64,000 nucleotides of DNA from Ruminiclostridium cellobioparum subsp. termitidis CT1112. Its GTDB lineage: Bacteria > Bacillota > Clostridia > Acetivibrionales > DSM-1351. The position numbers were made by a program, and so were the translations under genes. Location of the stretch: contig NZ_AORV01000021.1 in the NCBI RefSeq assembly GCF_000350485.1, positions 124,001-188,000 on the forward strand, in the 5' to 3' direction. Numbering within the stretch: position 1 is the first letter of the stretch; each line of letters starts with the position of its first letter. The notes under the pieces were generated by a model. That model was not told where the DNA came from and did no database searches. It saw nothing but the letters and a program-made list of their open reading frames with translations. Positions 8,996-17,867 of the stretch are shown here, in pieces.

Positions 8996-9025
8996 TTGAC
9001 AGGACATACACAAGTATAATAACAT
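8996..9025 (+). promoter_or_regulatory. Candidate promoter of the multidrug exporter leader
   Basis: TTGACA at 8996-9001 with TAACAT at 9020-9025 (18-base spacer). A perfect TATAAT at 9015-9020 also lies here but only 13 bases from TTGACA, so which hexamer is used is uncertain. Transcription would begin near 9030, giving a 5' leader of about 315 bases. Confidence 0.55.
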
Positions 9026-9075
9026 ATCTTGGTAAGCTTAAATTACTAAACTTGGTGAAAGGAGTGTTTATAAAG

Positions 9076-9114
9076 ATGTTATCAATTAGATTTAATGAGG
9101 TGCTCTGCAAATAA
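9076..9114 (+). CDS. Short leader ORF (12 aa) ahead of the exporter genes
   Basis: ATG at 9076 follows AAAGGAG with an 11-base gap; the peptide is MLSIRFNEVLCK. It is too short for coding statistics. Its clear ribosome binding site and its place between a promoter and a terminator suggest a regulatory leader peptide. The bases GTGTTT at 9064-9069, next to its ribosome binding site, are complementary to AAACAC at 9173-9178 and 9225-9230. Confidence 0.45.
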   Translation: MLSIRFNEVLCK

Positions 9115-9129
9115 TTGAATATCGGATCT

Positions 9130-9186
9130 ATGACAGGCAAGTTTGTTGTTATTTTCATGCTTGTGTTAGGTCAAACACTTAAGTAA
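9130..9186 (+). CDS. Possible second leader ORF (18 aa)
   Basis: The frame reads MTGKFVVIFMLVLGQTLK, ending at 9186, with no good ribosome binding site of its own. It may be reached by re-initiation from the first leader ORF. Its last codons overlap AAACACT at 9173-9179, a segment that can pair with either the first ribosome binding site region or the 3' arm of the terminator. Confidence 0.3.
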   Translation: MTGKFVVIFMLVLGQTLK

Positions 9187-9224
9187 CCGTCATTTGAGTT
9201 GAAATATCAAAAATAGAATATTTT

Positions 9225-9254
9225 AAACACGATGCTATGGTATCGTGTTTTTTT
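9225..9254 (+). terminator. Leader terminator (attenuator) before the exporter genes
   Basis: AAACACGAT (9225-9233) and ATCGTGTTT (9242-9250) form a perfect 9-bp stem with an 8-base loop, followed by a T tract to 9254. It stands 94 bases before the first exporter start and after the leader ORFs. A terminator between promoter and gene implies conditional read-through. Confidence 0.8.
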
Positions 9255-9347
9255 GTTCCCTTTTTTGTACCGCTTCCAGCTTTTAACATCCTATACCAAA
9301 TAGACGGCACTTATTTAAGATACTATTTTTTTAAAGGAGAGTTATGT

Positions 9348-11198
9348 ATGCAGCCCCACAATAAAGGTAGATTTAAAATGCTTTATACATTTATAACAGG
9401 CTTTAGATGGTATTACGTACTTGCAATCATATTCACCATGCTTGCAATTGTGTTCAACTATCTGATGCCGCAGGTCATAAGACTGATAGTTGACGTAATC
9501 AGCGGAGCCAAGGAATTAAGCATGCCGCAATTCATTTTGGATTATATTAACCGGCAGGGCGGCAGTGAATTCATAAAAAACAATCTTCTGCTCAGTGCCG
9601 GAGCATCTTTGCTATTGGCTGTTTTATCCGGCGTATTTACGTTTTTGTACAGGTATTGCATGGCAAAGGCTTCAGAGGGCACTATCAGAAAATTGCGCAA
9701 CCATCTTTTCGACCATATTCAAAAACTGCCCTACAGCTGGCATGTTAAGAATCAGACCGGAGACATCATTCAACGTTGTACCTCGGACGTTGAAACTATA
9801 AAAAACTTCTTGTCCATTCAATTTATTGAAATGGTCAGAACCGTTTTTTTGGTCACCTTCTCCCTTACTCTGATGTTCATGATGAATGTCAAGCTTTCGC
9901 TTATAGCGACGGCATTTATTCCGGTAGTTGTAGCCTATTCCGCCATCTTCTTTAAAAAGATAGCAGACAGGTTTAAATATGCTGACGAGGCAGAAGGAGC
10001 ACTCTCTGCCATGGTTCAGGAAAACTTCACAGGAGTCCGTGTTGTACGTGCTTTCGGTCGTCAGGCCTATGAAATAGAAAATTTTGATACAAAGAATGAT
10101 TACTTTGCCAACTACTGGATCAAGCTGGGTTACCTGCTCAGCAAATACTGGGGTATAGGTGACCTGGTATCCGGTTTGCAGGTAATGCTGATTATCATTC
10201 TGGGTGCAATAGAAGCAGCCAACGGAGTAATTACGCTCGGAGAGTTTCTGGTTTTCGTGTTTTACAATGCCATGCTGGTTTGGCCTGTAAGACAATTCGG
10301 ACGTATACTTTCGGAAATGAGTAAAACAAGTGTCTCCCTCAGCCGTATAAAGGAAATTGTATCCGAGGAGCAGGAAAATGACAATCCTGGTGCAATAGCC
10401 CCCGATATGAACAAGGATATTGAGTTTAAGAATGTTACCTTTGACTATGAAGGACAGAAACCTGTTCTTAAGAATGTATCCTTTAAGATCAAGGCTGGAA
10501 CAACCTTTGGAATTCTGGGCGGAACCGGTTCGGGAAAGTCTACCATAATGTATCTGCTAGACAGGCTTTATGGACTTCCCGAAGGCAAGGGTTCAATTGA
10601 AATAGGAGGTGTTGATATCAGGAATATCAAACTGGAGCACCTTAGAAGCAATATAGGCTTTGTTCTCCAGGAACCCTTCCTGTTTTCAAAGACCATCCAG
10701 CAGAATATTGATGCCTTTAAAGGCACAAACAGCATTGAAGAGATCCGTCACTTTGCAGAGGTGGCCGCCGTAGATGATGCCATTATGGGCTTTTCGAAAG
10801 GCTATGACACCATTGTAGGTGAACGCGGAGTGACACTGTCGGGAGGCCAGAAACAAAGAGTGGCCATAGCAAGAATGCTTATGCAGCACTCCCCTGTTAT
10901 GATATTCGATGACTCACTGTCGGCTGTGGACTCCGAAACCGACGCCAAAATACGCGGTTCGCTAAAGGAGAATACTTCCAACAGCACTGTCATACTTGTA
11001 TCCCACAGAATAACCACACTTATGAATGCGGATGTGATACTGGTGCTGGAGGATGGCCAGATTTCGGAAATGGGTACTCACAAGGAACTGTTGGAAAATG
11101 AGAACGGAATTTACAGAAAAATTTATGATATTCAGAGCAGTCTGGAAACCGAGCTGTTGGAACCCGGTCAGAATGCTCCAGCCGGAGGTGGTAATTAA
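9348..11198 (+). CDS. Heterodimeric multidrug ABC exporter, half-transporter with degenerate catalytic site (BmrC/LmrC-like)
   Basis: A 616-residue fused membrane-ATPase protein. The start at 9348 is chosen because TTAAAGGAGAG lies just before it; the longer frame from 9237 begins inside the leader terminator. The N-terminal half is a six-helix ABC exporter membrane domain; the C-terminal half has Walker A GGTGSGKS at about 391-398, signature LSGGQKQR at about 497, and Walker B MIFDDSLSAVD, where the catalytic Glu is Asp522. One such degenerate site is the hallmark of heterodimeric exporters (BmrCD, LmrCD, TM287/288). It works with the next gene, whose start overlaps its stop by one base. Likely role: efflux of drugs or lipophilic compounds. 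The terminator upstream suggests inducible expression. Confidence 0.92.
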   Translation: MQPHNKGRFKMLYTFITGFRWYYVLAIIFTMLAIVFNYLMPQVIRLIVDVISGAKELSMPQFILDYINRQGGSEFIKNNLLLSAGASLLLAVLSGVFTFLYRYCMAKASEGTIRKLRNHLFDHIQKLPYSWHVKNQTGDIIQRCTSDVETIKNFLSIQFIEMVRTVFLVTFSLTLMFMMNVKLSLIATAFIPVVVAYSAIFFKKIADRFKYADEAEGALSAMVQENFTGVRVVRAFGRQAYEIENFDTKNDYFANYWIKLGYLLSKYWGIGDLVSGLQVMLIIILGAIEAANGVITLGEFLVFVFYNAMLVWPVRQFGRILSEMSKTSVSLSRIKEIVSEEQENDNPGAIAPDMNKDIEFKNVTFDYEGQKPVLKNVSFKIKAGTTFGILGGTGSGKSTIMYLLDRLYGLPEGKGSIEIGGVDIRNIKLEHLRSNIGFVLQEPFLFSKTIQQNIDAFKGTNSIEEIRHFAEVAAVDDAIMGFSKGYDTIVGERGVTLSGGQKQRVAIARMLMQHSPVMIFDDSLSAVDSETDAKIRGSLKENTSNSTVILVSHRITTLMNADVILVLEDGQISEMGTHKELLENENGIYRKIYDIQSSLETELLEPGQNAPAGGGN

Positions 11199-13030
11199 TG
11201 TCTTATTTTGAAGAGGAAGAATACAAAAAGCCCTTTTCCATTAAAATCTGGGCTAAAATAATACCTTTTGTAAAACAATATAAAAAAGCTTTTGTAATGG
11301 CTATTTCATTTCTGGTGCTTGTTTCAATAATAGATGTAGTTTATCCGCTGTTTCAGCGTTATGCCATAAATAATTTTATTGTCACCAAATCAACAGAAGG
11401 TATCGGTAAATTTGCAGTTGTATATGGCTGTATGCTCTTTACCCAGGCAATGGCTGTCATATTCTTTATAAAAAATGCAATGAGAGTTGAGCTCAATGTT
11501 GCAAAAGCAATACGAAGAGCACTGTTTGTGCATCTTCAGAAGCTGTCCTTCTCCTATTACAATACAACTCCCGTAGGCTATATGATGGCAAGGGTCATGA
11601 GTGATACGGGGCGTATAGGCCAGATGGTGTCCTGGGGACTTATTGACATGCTGTGGGCAATAATTTATGTAATCGGTGTATTTATTGCCATGCTGATATT
11701 GAATGTTAAGCTGGCCTTGCTGGTAATGTGCATATTGCCGGTCATTGCTCTTATCACCATGTATTTTCAGAAAAAGATCCTGAATATCAACAGAAAAATA
11801 AGGAAGATAAACTCGAGGATGACAGGCGCCTTCAATGAAGGCATAACAGGTGCAAGAACCTCAAAAACTCTGGTTATCGAGGATAAAAATCTTAAGGAAT
11901 TCTCTGTGATAACTGATAACTATTACAACTATACCATCAGGTCTACGGTACTTAATGCGGTGTTTATACCCATTGTCCTGACCTTCAGTACACTGGCGGT
12001 GTGCTTCGTAATTGTCAGCGGAGGAAAACTGGCCATAAAAGATCCCTTTTTCTTCGGAACCTTTTCAGCCTTTATTACTTATGCAATCAGTATATTTGAA
12101 CCTATTCAGCAGATTGCCCGTGTATTTGCAGACTTTGTTTCGACCCAGGCAAATATAGAGAGGGTTACCGGGCTGCTGGAAACCCAGCCTCAAATAACGG
12201 ATACACCTGAGGTTATTGAGAAATACGGGGATAATTTCAATCCAAAAAAGGAAAACTGGGAGCATCTGAATGGTGATATTGAGTTCAAAGACGTTACCTT
12301 TAAATATCCTGATGGTGATGAGTACATTCTTACAAACTTCAATCTGAAAATACCTGCCGGAACCACAGTTGCAATTGTGGGAGAAACCGGAGCAGGTAAA
12401 AGTACTCTTGTTAATCTGGCCTGCAGGTTTTTTGAGCCCACCGGCGGACAGATATTGATTGACGGCAGGGATTACAGAGAACGTTCACAGCTGTGGCTCC
12501 ACAACAATATCGGATATGTGCTGCAAAGCCCTCACCTGTTTTCCGGAACCATACGGGAAAATATAAGGTATGGCAAATTCGACGCCACTGACGAAGAGAT
12601 TGAAGCCGCCATCAGGATTGTGGCTGCAGATGGAATTATAAGCAATATGGAAAACGGACTTGATACAAATATAGGAGAAGGCGGCGACAGGCTGTCTACC
12701 GGTGAAAAGCAGCTGATTTCCTTTGCGCGTGCAATAATAGCCAATCCAAGAATTTTTGTACTGGATGAGGCCACCTCCTCGATTGATACACAGACAGAGC
12801 AGCTTATTCAGGAAGCTATAATGCACATTTTGAAAAACAGAACCTCCTTCCTCATCGCCCACAGGTTGTCTACCATCAAGAAAGCCGATCTTATACTTGT
12901 GGTCAAGAATGGTAAGATCATTGAAAGAGGAACTCACAAGGAACTGCTCAGACAAAAAGGTTACTACCACTCTCTGTATCTCAAGCAGTTTGAGGAAGAG
13001 ACCGGAGCGGCAGTCTTGAATAAAAAATAA
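11198..13030 (+). CDS. Heterodimeric multidrug ABC exporter, half-transporter with canonical catalytic Glu (BmrD/LmrD-like)
   Basis: The 610-residue partner has an N-terminal six-helix exporter domain, Walker A GETGAGKST at 395-403, Walker B VLDEATSSID with catalytic Glu524, and switch His in LIAHRLST. Its signature reads LSTGEKQ (499-505) instead of LSGGQ. In the dimer the altered signature would face the Asp-containing Walker B of the first subunit and form the inactive site, while its own Glu faces the intact LSGGQ, exactly the asymmetry expected of this class. ATG overlaps the preceding stop (TAATG), so the two are translationally coupled. A strong terminator follows at 13056. Confidence 0.93.
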   Translation: MSYFEEEEYKKPFSIKIWAKIIPFVKQYKKAFVMAISFLVLVSIIDVVYPLFQRYAINNFIVTKSTEGIGKFAVVYGCMLFTQAMAVIFFIKNAMRVELNVAKAIRRALFVHLQKLSFSYYNTTPVGYMMARVMSDTGRIGQMVSWGLIDMLWAIIYVIGVFIAMLILNVKLALLVMCILPVIALITMYFQKKILNINRKIRKINSRMTGAFNEGITGARTSKTLVIEDKNLKEFSVITDNYYNYTIRSTVLNAVFIPIVLTFSTLAVCFVIVSGGKLAIKDPFFFGTFSAFITYAISIFEPIQQIARVFADFVSTQANIERVTGLLETQPQITDTPEVIEKYGDNFNPKKENWEHLNGDIEFKDVTFKYPDGDEYILTNFNLKIPAGTTVAIVGETGAGKSTLVNLACRFFEPTGGQILIDGRDYRERSQLWLHNNIGYVLQSPHLFSGTIRENIRYGKFDATDEEIEAAIRIVAADGIISNMENGLDTNIGEGGDRLSTGEKQLISFARAIIANPRIFVLDEATSSIDTQTEQLIQEAIMHILKNRTSFLIAHRLSTIKKADLILVVKNGKIIERGTHKELLRQKGYYHSLYLKQFEEETGAAVLNKK

Positions 13031-13055
13031 TTTTTTATGTGAAAATCTCTATATT

Positions 13056-13103
13056 AAAAGCCCTGAAGTCCCGCTGAAAATCAGCATAGGCTTCAGGGCT
13101 TTT
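13056..13103 (+). terminator. Bidirectional terminator between exporter and yidC genes
   Basis: AAAAGCCCTGAAG and CTTCAGGGCTTTT form a 13-bp stem with a 22-base loop; A and T runs at both ends let it serve the converging genes on both strands. Confidence 0.85.
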
Positions 13104-13134
13104 GACTTAATTGATTTCATATTCCATCATTTTT

Positions 13135-13785
13135 CTATTTCTGAGCAACTGCTGCTACCGGTTTATGGAGCCTGTTGTACAAAACCAGCTCTATAGTACT
13201 GAAAAGTCCTGAGCTTATCCAATAAATTCCCAAAGTTACAGGAGCCTTTATAAAAAACAGCATGCTCAGTCCGCCCATAAACAGTAATTGAGGCCAGCGC
13301 AAACCATTCTGCCGGGCTTCTTTGACCGGTACATGCGCAGTAATGATACCGGGAAGCAATTGAATCAAAACAGCTATAAAAGGAATTATATGATAAGCAT
13401 CCGGAAGTTTTAAATTACTTATCCAAGGAACTATAATACTGCCAACTTCAGCAGGCATTTGTGAAAATACCCTGTACAGGCTGTACATAATTGGTATCTG
13501 CAATAACGTGACAAGACATCCCAGCATACTTTTCATACTTTCGGAAGAGAGCTTTGCCATTTCCTGCTGTTGCTTGTCTTTATCATTTTCATGCTTTAGC
13601 TTTATTTCTTCCATCCTTTTGGAAAGCTCCTGCTGTTCCGTCAGACTCCTTTTCTGCCTGAGAGATAACGGCAGCAGGCAAAATCTGATAAGCATGGTTG
13701 CCAGGATTATTACTACTCCCCAATCTCCGACAATTGAATATAACCAATTTATAATAAAATTAAACACATCAAAAATAATGCCCAT
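13135..13785 (-). CDS. yidC: YidC/Oxa1-family membrane protein insertase
   Basis: A 216-residue YidC core. The first core helix (VVIILATMLIRFCLLPLSLRQKRS) carries the conserved membrane Arg, followed by a charged cytoplasmic hairpin rich in Lys/Glu/Gln (residues about 40-70) and four more membrane segments ending at RLHKPVAAVAQK. It has no lipoprotein signal peptide, as in many clostridial YidC proteins. It helps insert and fold membrane proteins. It is not next to rpmH/rnpA, where the main copy usually lies, so it may be a second paralogue. GGAGATATC precedes the ATG. Confidence 0.93.
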   Translation of the reverse strand: MGIIFDVFNFIINWLYSIVGDWGVVIILATMLIRFCLLPLSLRQKRSLTEQQELSKRMEEIKLKHENDKDKQQQEMAKLSSESMKSMLGCLVTLLQIPIMYSLYRVFSQMPAEVGSIIVPWISNLKLPDAYHIIPFIAVLIQLLPGIITAHVPVKEARQNGLRWPQLLFMGGLSMLFFIKAPVTLGIYWISSGLFSTIELVLYNRLHKPVAAVAQK

Positions 13786-13884
13786 GATATCTCCATTTCT
13801 GAAATCTTCAGCAATTTAAATACTGAAAACTTCTCCTCAAAATAAAATTAATAGATTGATCTTATGGAATATTCGAGCATCTTT

Positions 13885-14112
13885 TCAACTGAACCTGTAC
13901 TTCCTCCAGATTTCAAACTTATGATAGCAGTTATAATTTACTACAGAAAGTTTCCTGAAATATAAAACAACAGTGTAGATACTATAATTAATATTTGTTT
14001 CCGACAGGAATGCCCTTACATTTCTGAAACTGTGAACAAAACCATATGCCAGAAAAAACGTCACAAATATAAATATAAGCATTTGTAATACCTGTATCAG
14101 CTCTATCTGCAT
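13885..14112 (-). CDS. Small single-span membrane protein, unknown
   Basis: A 75-residue frame with a textbook ribosome binding site (AGGAGGTGA, eight bases before ATG), which is the main reason to accept it. Residues 8-27 are a hydrophobic helix (VLQMLIFIFVTFFLAYGFV); the rest is aromatic and basic (KLSVVNYNCYHKFEIWRKYRF). I recognise no family. It lies 99 bases upstream of yidC in the same direction and could be co-transcribed with it. The second half looks less like selected coding sequence, so a truncated product is possible. Confidence 0.55.
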   Translation of the reverse strand: MQIELIQVLQMLIFIFVTFFLAYGFVHSFRNVRAFLSETNINYSIYTVVLYFRKLSVVNYNCYHKFEIWRKYRFS

Positions 14113-14153
14113 GGTTTGTTCACCTCCTGTTATCCTTTTGATCCAACTTTCCT

Positions 14154-14948
14154 TTACTTATTAAACTTCCTTATTTTATCCGGTGCGTAAACAACCTCAC
14201 AGCCATTGCGGTTGTATATCATGCCGCTTGCCACAGGATTGTTGTACGGTTCGCCCGTTGCTCCGCCTATTAAATCCGACAGAGTCATTTTCAATTCATC
14301 TACGAAAGCAAGCGGTAACGGTTCCATGCTGTGACCGTTGCAAATGATATCAAAATCCTTCAGGTACCGGTCGGTACTGTTCAATACTTCAAGATATTCT
14401 TCAAGAGTGCTTGATTCGGCCAGCTGCATCCAGATATGATTGTTAAGTCCGTCTCCCGAAAAAAGTATGCGGTGTTTTCTGTCCAGCAGGCCGATGCTGC
14501 CGGGTGTATGACCTTTCAATGAAATTACTTCCAGTTGGACATCACCCAGGTCAACAATATCTCCCACCGATATAAAGTCTATTTCAGGCTTTGCTTCAAG
14601 CCATTTGTCCAATTCCTCGGATGACAGGTTGTATTCCCCTGCCAAAATTTTTCCGATCTGAGGTTTCCTAATATCACAATGTCTTTCAAAGACAGGCATT
14701 TCATCCTTATGCATAAGCACCCTGTCAAAATAATGTCCTCCAAATGCATGGTCATTATGCCCATGTGTAAATACTACTGCAGTTACCGGCTTATCGGTTA
14801 TTTCCTCAACCTTGCTTTTCAAATTTAAAAGGCCGTAACCGGTATCTATGACCAGTGTCGAGGTTTTACTCTCAACAACATAAATATTTGTATTCTTGTC
14901 CCTGATCAGGGTAACCTCCGGCATAATTTCAACAGTTTCATATTTCAT
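14154..14948 (-). CDS. MBL-fold metallo-hydrolase
   Basis: A 264-residue metallo-beta-lactamase-fold protein. THGHNDHAFGGH at residues 61-72 gives the HxHxDH metal-binding motif (His62, His64, Asp66, His67); the later metal ligands are in SLKGHTPGSIGL, the SGDG Asp and ICNGHS. Architecture is that of small hydrolases of the glyoxalase II/quorum-lactonase/flavoprotein-like group without extra domains. The substrate is not evident. The start follows GGGGGGATTAACGT. It is flanked by genes without obvious functional link. Confidence 0.88.
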   Translation of the reverse strand: MKYETVEIMPEVTLIRDKNTNIYVVESKTSTLVIDTGYGLLNLKSKVEEITDKPVTAVVFTHGHNDHAFGGHYFDRVLMHKDEMPVFERHCDIRKPQIGKILAGEYNLSSEELDKWLEAKPEIDFISVGDIVDLGDVQLEVISLKGHTPGSIGLLDRKHRILFSGDGLNNHIWMQLAESSTLEEYLEVLNSTDRYLKDFDIICNGHSMEPLPLAFVDELKMTLSDLIGGATGEPYNNPVASGMIYNRNGCEVVYAPDKIRKFNK

Positions 14949-15019
14949 ACGTTAATCCCCCCATATTTACGTTATATTATACCACTTGTTTATGGGTATT
15001 CAAGCATAAAGCATATGCC

Positions 15020-16081
15020 TTATTCCTGAGGAACATACTGTTCAATGCTTGCATCCTCAAAACTGCCCATCTGATTGTATGCGGCCAGGGCGGCATCAAC
15101 AAGCTGGAGTCCCAGGGCAGCTCCGGTTCCCTCACCCAATCTCATTCCAAGATTCAGCATGGGTTCCAGGTCAAGTGCCTCCATTACCGCAGAAAAGCCC
15201 TGTTCTGCCGACCCATGGGACGGAAGCATGTAATCCTTTGCCGCCGGATGTATCCTAAATGCAGCCAGAGCTGCTGCGGCTGAAATAAAACCGTCGATTA
15301 CCGCAGGGATTTTGTATATGGCAGCACCCAGAAAACAGCCTGCAAGGCCGGCAATATCAAACCCCCCTACTTTTGCAAGCACATCCACCGGATCTGTCAG
15401 CTGAGGCTCATTTATTTCAATTGCCCTTCTGATGACCCGGATCTTGTTTAAATATGCTTCTTTTGATAAACCCGAACCCAGGCCTGCCAGGTCATCAACG
15501 GGTATTCCCGTCAATACCGCTGAAATCGCACAGCTGGTGGAAGTGTTGCCTATTCCCATTTCACCTGTTGCAAATATATGTATTCCGGCTTCTTTAAGCT
15601 CCCTGACAACCTCAATTCCGGTAAGAATTCCTTTAACTGCCTCCTCACGGGTCATTGCCGGTCCGTCTGCCATATTCCACGTACCTTTTCTTATTTTCCG
15701 GTCTATAATCCCCGGAAACTTCAAATCTGCATCAACACCTATATCAACAATTTTCAGAGAGGCATTGACAAGTCTTGAAAATACATTTATTCCTGTGATA
15801 CCACGTATAAAATTACAGGTTACCGAAGCAGTCACGCTTTTGGGACAGGAGCTGACATTCTCCTCAACCACGCCGTTATCCGCGCACATTATTACAACTG
15901 CCCTTTTATCCGCTCTGGGATCAGGAGTACCGTTTATGCCGGCCAGCCTTACCACAATATCCTCAAGCCTTCCAAGACTGCCCAACGGCTTTGTGCGGTT
16001 GTCCCATCTGATTTGTGCGGCCCTCATTGCCGCCTGATCAAGGGGAGTTATTTTTTGTAATCCAAATATATCATTTTCCAT
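15020..16081 (-). CDS. cobT: Nicotinate-nucleotide--dimethylbenzimidazole phosphoribosyltransferase
   Basis: The 353-residue protein matches CobT end to end: WDNRTKPLGSLGRLEDIVVRLAG at the N-terminus, GEMGIGNTSTSCAI in the middle, DGFISAAAALAA, and the C-terminal RLGEGTGAALGLQLVDAA, in which Glu317 has the position of the catalytic base. It makes alpha-ribazole phosphate from dimethylbenzimidazole and nicotinate mononucleotide for the lower ligand of cobalamin. No other cobalamin gene and no cobalamin riboswitch is seen near it, so it may serve salvage or a pathway encoded elsewhere. GAGGTCAAT precedes the ATG. Confidence 0.97.
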   Translation of the reverse strand: MENDIFGLQKITPLDQAAMRAAQIRWDNRTKPLGSLGRLEDIVVRLAGINGTPDPRADKRAVVIMCADNGVVEENVSSCPKSVTASVTCNFIRGITGINVFSRLVNASLKIVDIGVDADLKFPGIIDRKIRKGTWNMADGPAMTREEAVKGILTGIEVVRELKEAGIHIFATGEMGIGNTSTSCAISAVLTGIPVDDLAGLGSGLSKEAYLNKIRVIRRAIEINEPQLTDPVDVLAKVGGFDIAGLAGCFLGAAIYKIPAVIDGFISAAAALAAFRIHPAAKDYMLPSHGSAEQGFSAVMEALDLEPMLNLGMRLGEGTGAALGLQLVDAALAAYNQMGSFEDASIEQYVPQE

Positions 16082-16210
16082 ATTGACCTCACATATATCA
16101 ATAGTAAATGCCCATAACCAATAATACAGTAATATCCCGTATCTCTTTATAATTTAACACATTTTCATCCGATTGGACCTGTATTTCAAATAATATTTTT
16201 AAAAATCAAA

Positions 16211-16399
16211 TTACTTTTGCCGGTTCTTTCTCGCATAACCCAGTGTAATCCAGCCTAACAGCAGATATATCAGGATTACTACCACCAGGGTCAAAATCCT
16301 CTCATTCAGAGACCCGTCGGCAAGCAGGACAGGCCCCAGCCCAAAGAATGTAACAAGTATAAATACAGCTCCCATAAAAATATAAAATACAGTTTTCAC
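16211..16399 (-). CDS. Small two-span membrane protein, unknown
   Basis: A 62-residue protein that starts with GTG at 16399; the start is fixed by AAGGGGAGGT eight bases upstream, while the ATG between them meets a stop after one codon. It has two hydrophobic helices (about 4-26 and 33-54) and a basic tail GYARKNRQK. No family is recognised. The gene sits between cobT and tmcAL with its own ribosome binding site and is probably monocistronic. Confidence 0.7.
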   Translation of the reverse strand: MKTVFYIFMGAVFILVTFFGLGPVLLADGSLNERILTLVVVILIYLLLGWITLGYARKNRQK

Positions 16400-16598
16400 G
16401 GCATTTACCTCCCCTTTTTATTTTATCTTTATACTGCCCATAAAGGTACTTTTATATAATTTCTGCCTTTTTTTTATCAATTATATCTGTATAATAAGGA
16501 TATATGAACTGTAATTTTAAAAATTTCGCTGGGTGAATACGGTAAGGTTGACCTGGAGGACAATCCAGGAGTTTGACTTGCCGCTGATTGGAGAATAG

Positions 16599-17858
16599 AT
16601 GAAGGTTCTTGGCATAGTTGTTGAATACAATCCTTTTCATAACGGACATATATATCATATAGAGAAATCAAGGGAAATTACAGGCAGTGATGCTGTCATA
16701 TGTGTCATGAGCGGAAACTTCATTCAAAGGGGTGAGCCCGCCCTGTTGAATAAATTTGCCCGGGCAGAAACCGCTCTGCACTGCGGAGCCGACCTTGTTA
16801 TCGAGCTGCCCCATCCCTATGCCATGTCAAGTGCCGAAGCTTTTGCCTTCGGAGCAGTAAAAATTCTTGACGGCATCGGTATTGCGGACTGTATTTCCTT
16901 TGGCAGCGAACATGGAAATGTTGAGACTCTGGACTTTATTGCCGGAATACTGGCAGCCGAACCTGAAGAGTACAGGCTGGAGCTGAAAAAACAGCTGGAT
17001 ATGGGTCTGGCCTTCCCGGTCTGCAGACAAAATGCACTAAAGAAATATCTGCACGACACTGCTTTTCCCGATTTATCAGAATTGCTTGAAACTTCCAATA
17101 ATATATTGGGTATAGAATATCTAAAAGCCTTGAAAAAGCTCAATAGCTCCATCAAACCGTATACTGTTGCAAGGATTTCAAACAGCTATAATTCCACCGA
17201 GCTTACCGGACCGGTGTCCAGTGCTACGGCAATAAGAAACAGTATTTCCGGCAGCAACGGCTGGCACAATATATCCCCGGAAACGGTACAGGCCCTGCCG
17301 CCTTTTTCACAGGCGGTGCTGGAACGGGAGTTTTCTTCCGGCAGGGGCCCCAACAGTATAAAAATGTTTGAGGATATAATATTCAGCCTGATCAGACGTA
17401 TGAGCCCAGGACAGATGAGAGAATTTCCCGACGTATCGGAGGGCCTGGAATACAGGATCAAAAGTGCCGGTGAAAACACCGGTTCTATTGAGGAATTGAT
17501 AGACAGCATATGTACAAAAAGGTATGCTAAAACCCGGATTCAACGAATCCTGTTTTCCATGCTGACCGGACTTACAAAAGCTGAAACAGAGCTGTTCATG
17601 CAGTACGGCGGCCCTCAATACGCCAGAATTCTGGGCTTCAACAATACCGGCCGCCGGCTTCTTTCCATGATGAAAAAGAAATCCTCTCTGCCTGTAATTG
17701 TGAAGACCGCCGACTTTAAAAACTCATGCAACAAGCTTCTTGCAAGGATGCTTGAAATTGAAGCCTTCTCAACAGACATGTATGTTCTGGGATATAAAAA
17801 TCCGGCCTTTAGAAAGGCCGGACAGGAGTTTACACAAAATATTACGGTAGTTAAGTAA
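16599..17858 (+). CDS. tmcAL: tRNA(Met) cytidine acetate ligase, TmcAL (nucleotidyltransferase fold)
   Basis: The 419-residue product begins MKVLGIVVEYNPFHNGH, with the HxGH nucleotidyltransferase motif at residues 14-17, and continues SGNFIQRGEPALLNKFARAE and VIELPHPYAMSSAEAFAFGAV, diagnostic of the YlbM/TmcAL family. In Bacillus this enzyme activates acetate with ATP and acetylates C34 of elongator tRNA-Met. Length is normal. TTGGAGAATAG precedes the ATG. It is convergent with the RNase J gene, ten bases from its end, with no clear terminator between. Confidence 0.93.
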   Translation: MKVLGIVVEYNPFHNGHIYHIEKSREITGSDAVICVMSGNFIQRGEPALLNKFARAETALHCGADLVIELPHPYAMSSAEAFAFGAVKILDGIGIADCISFGSEHGNVETLDFIAGILAAEPEEYRLELKKQLDMGLAFPVCRQNALKKYLHDTAFPDLSELLETSNNILGIEYLKALKKLNSSIKPYTVARISNSYNSTELTGPVSSATAIRNSISGSNGWHNISPETVQALPPFSQAVLEREFSSGRGPNSIKMFEDIIFSLIRRMSPGQMREFPDVSEGLEYRIKSAGENTGSIEELIDSICTKRYAKTRIQRILFSMLTGLTKAETELFMQYGGPQYARILGFNNTGRRLLSMMKKKSSLPVIVKTADFKNSCNKLLARMLEIEAFSTDMYVLGYKNPAFRKAGQEFTQNITVVK

Positions 17859-17867
17859 AGCTTTCAT

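Noticed and set aside
8976-9158. Open frame of 60 codons on the minus strand
   Set aside because: No ribosome binding site; antisense to the exporter leader and explained by low stop-codon density there.
9237-9347. Upstream extension of the first exporter half-transporter to ATG 9237
   Set aside because: The codon lies within the leader terminator and has no ribosome binding site; ATG 9348 has one and gives the normal family length.
16082-16210. Cobalamin riboswitch ahead of cobT
   Set aside because: The interval is too short and lacks the conserved B12-box.
17859-17867. Terminator between tmcAL and the RNase J gene
   Set aside because: Only nine bases separate the stops; GGCCGG/CCGGCC-like pairings inside the end of tmcAL are not followed by a T-tract.
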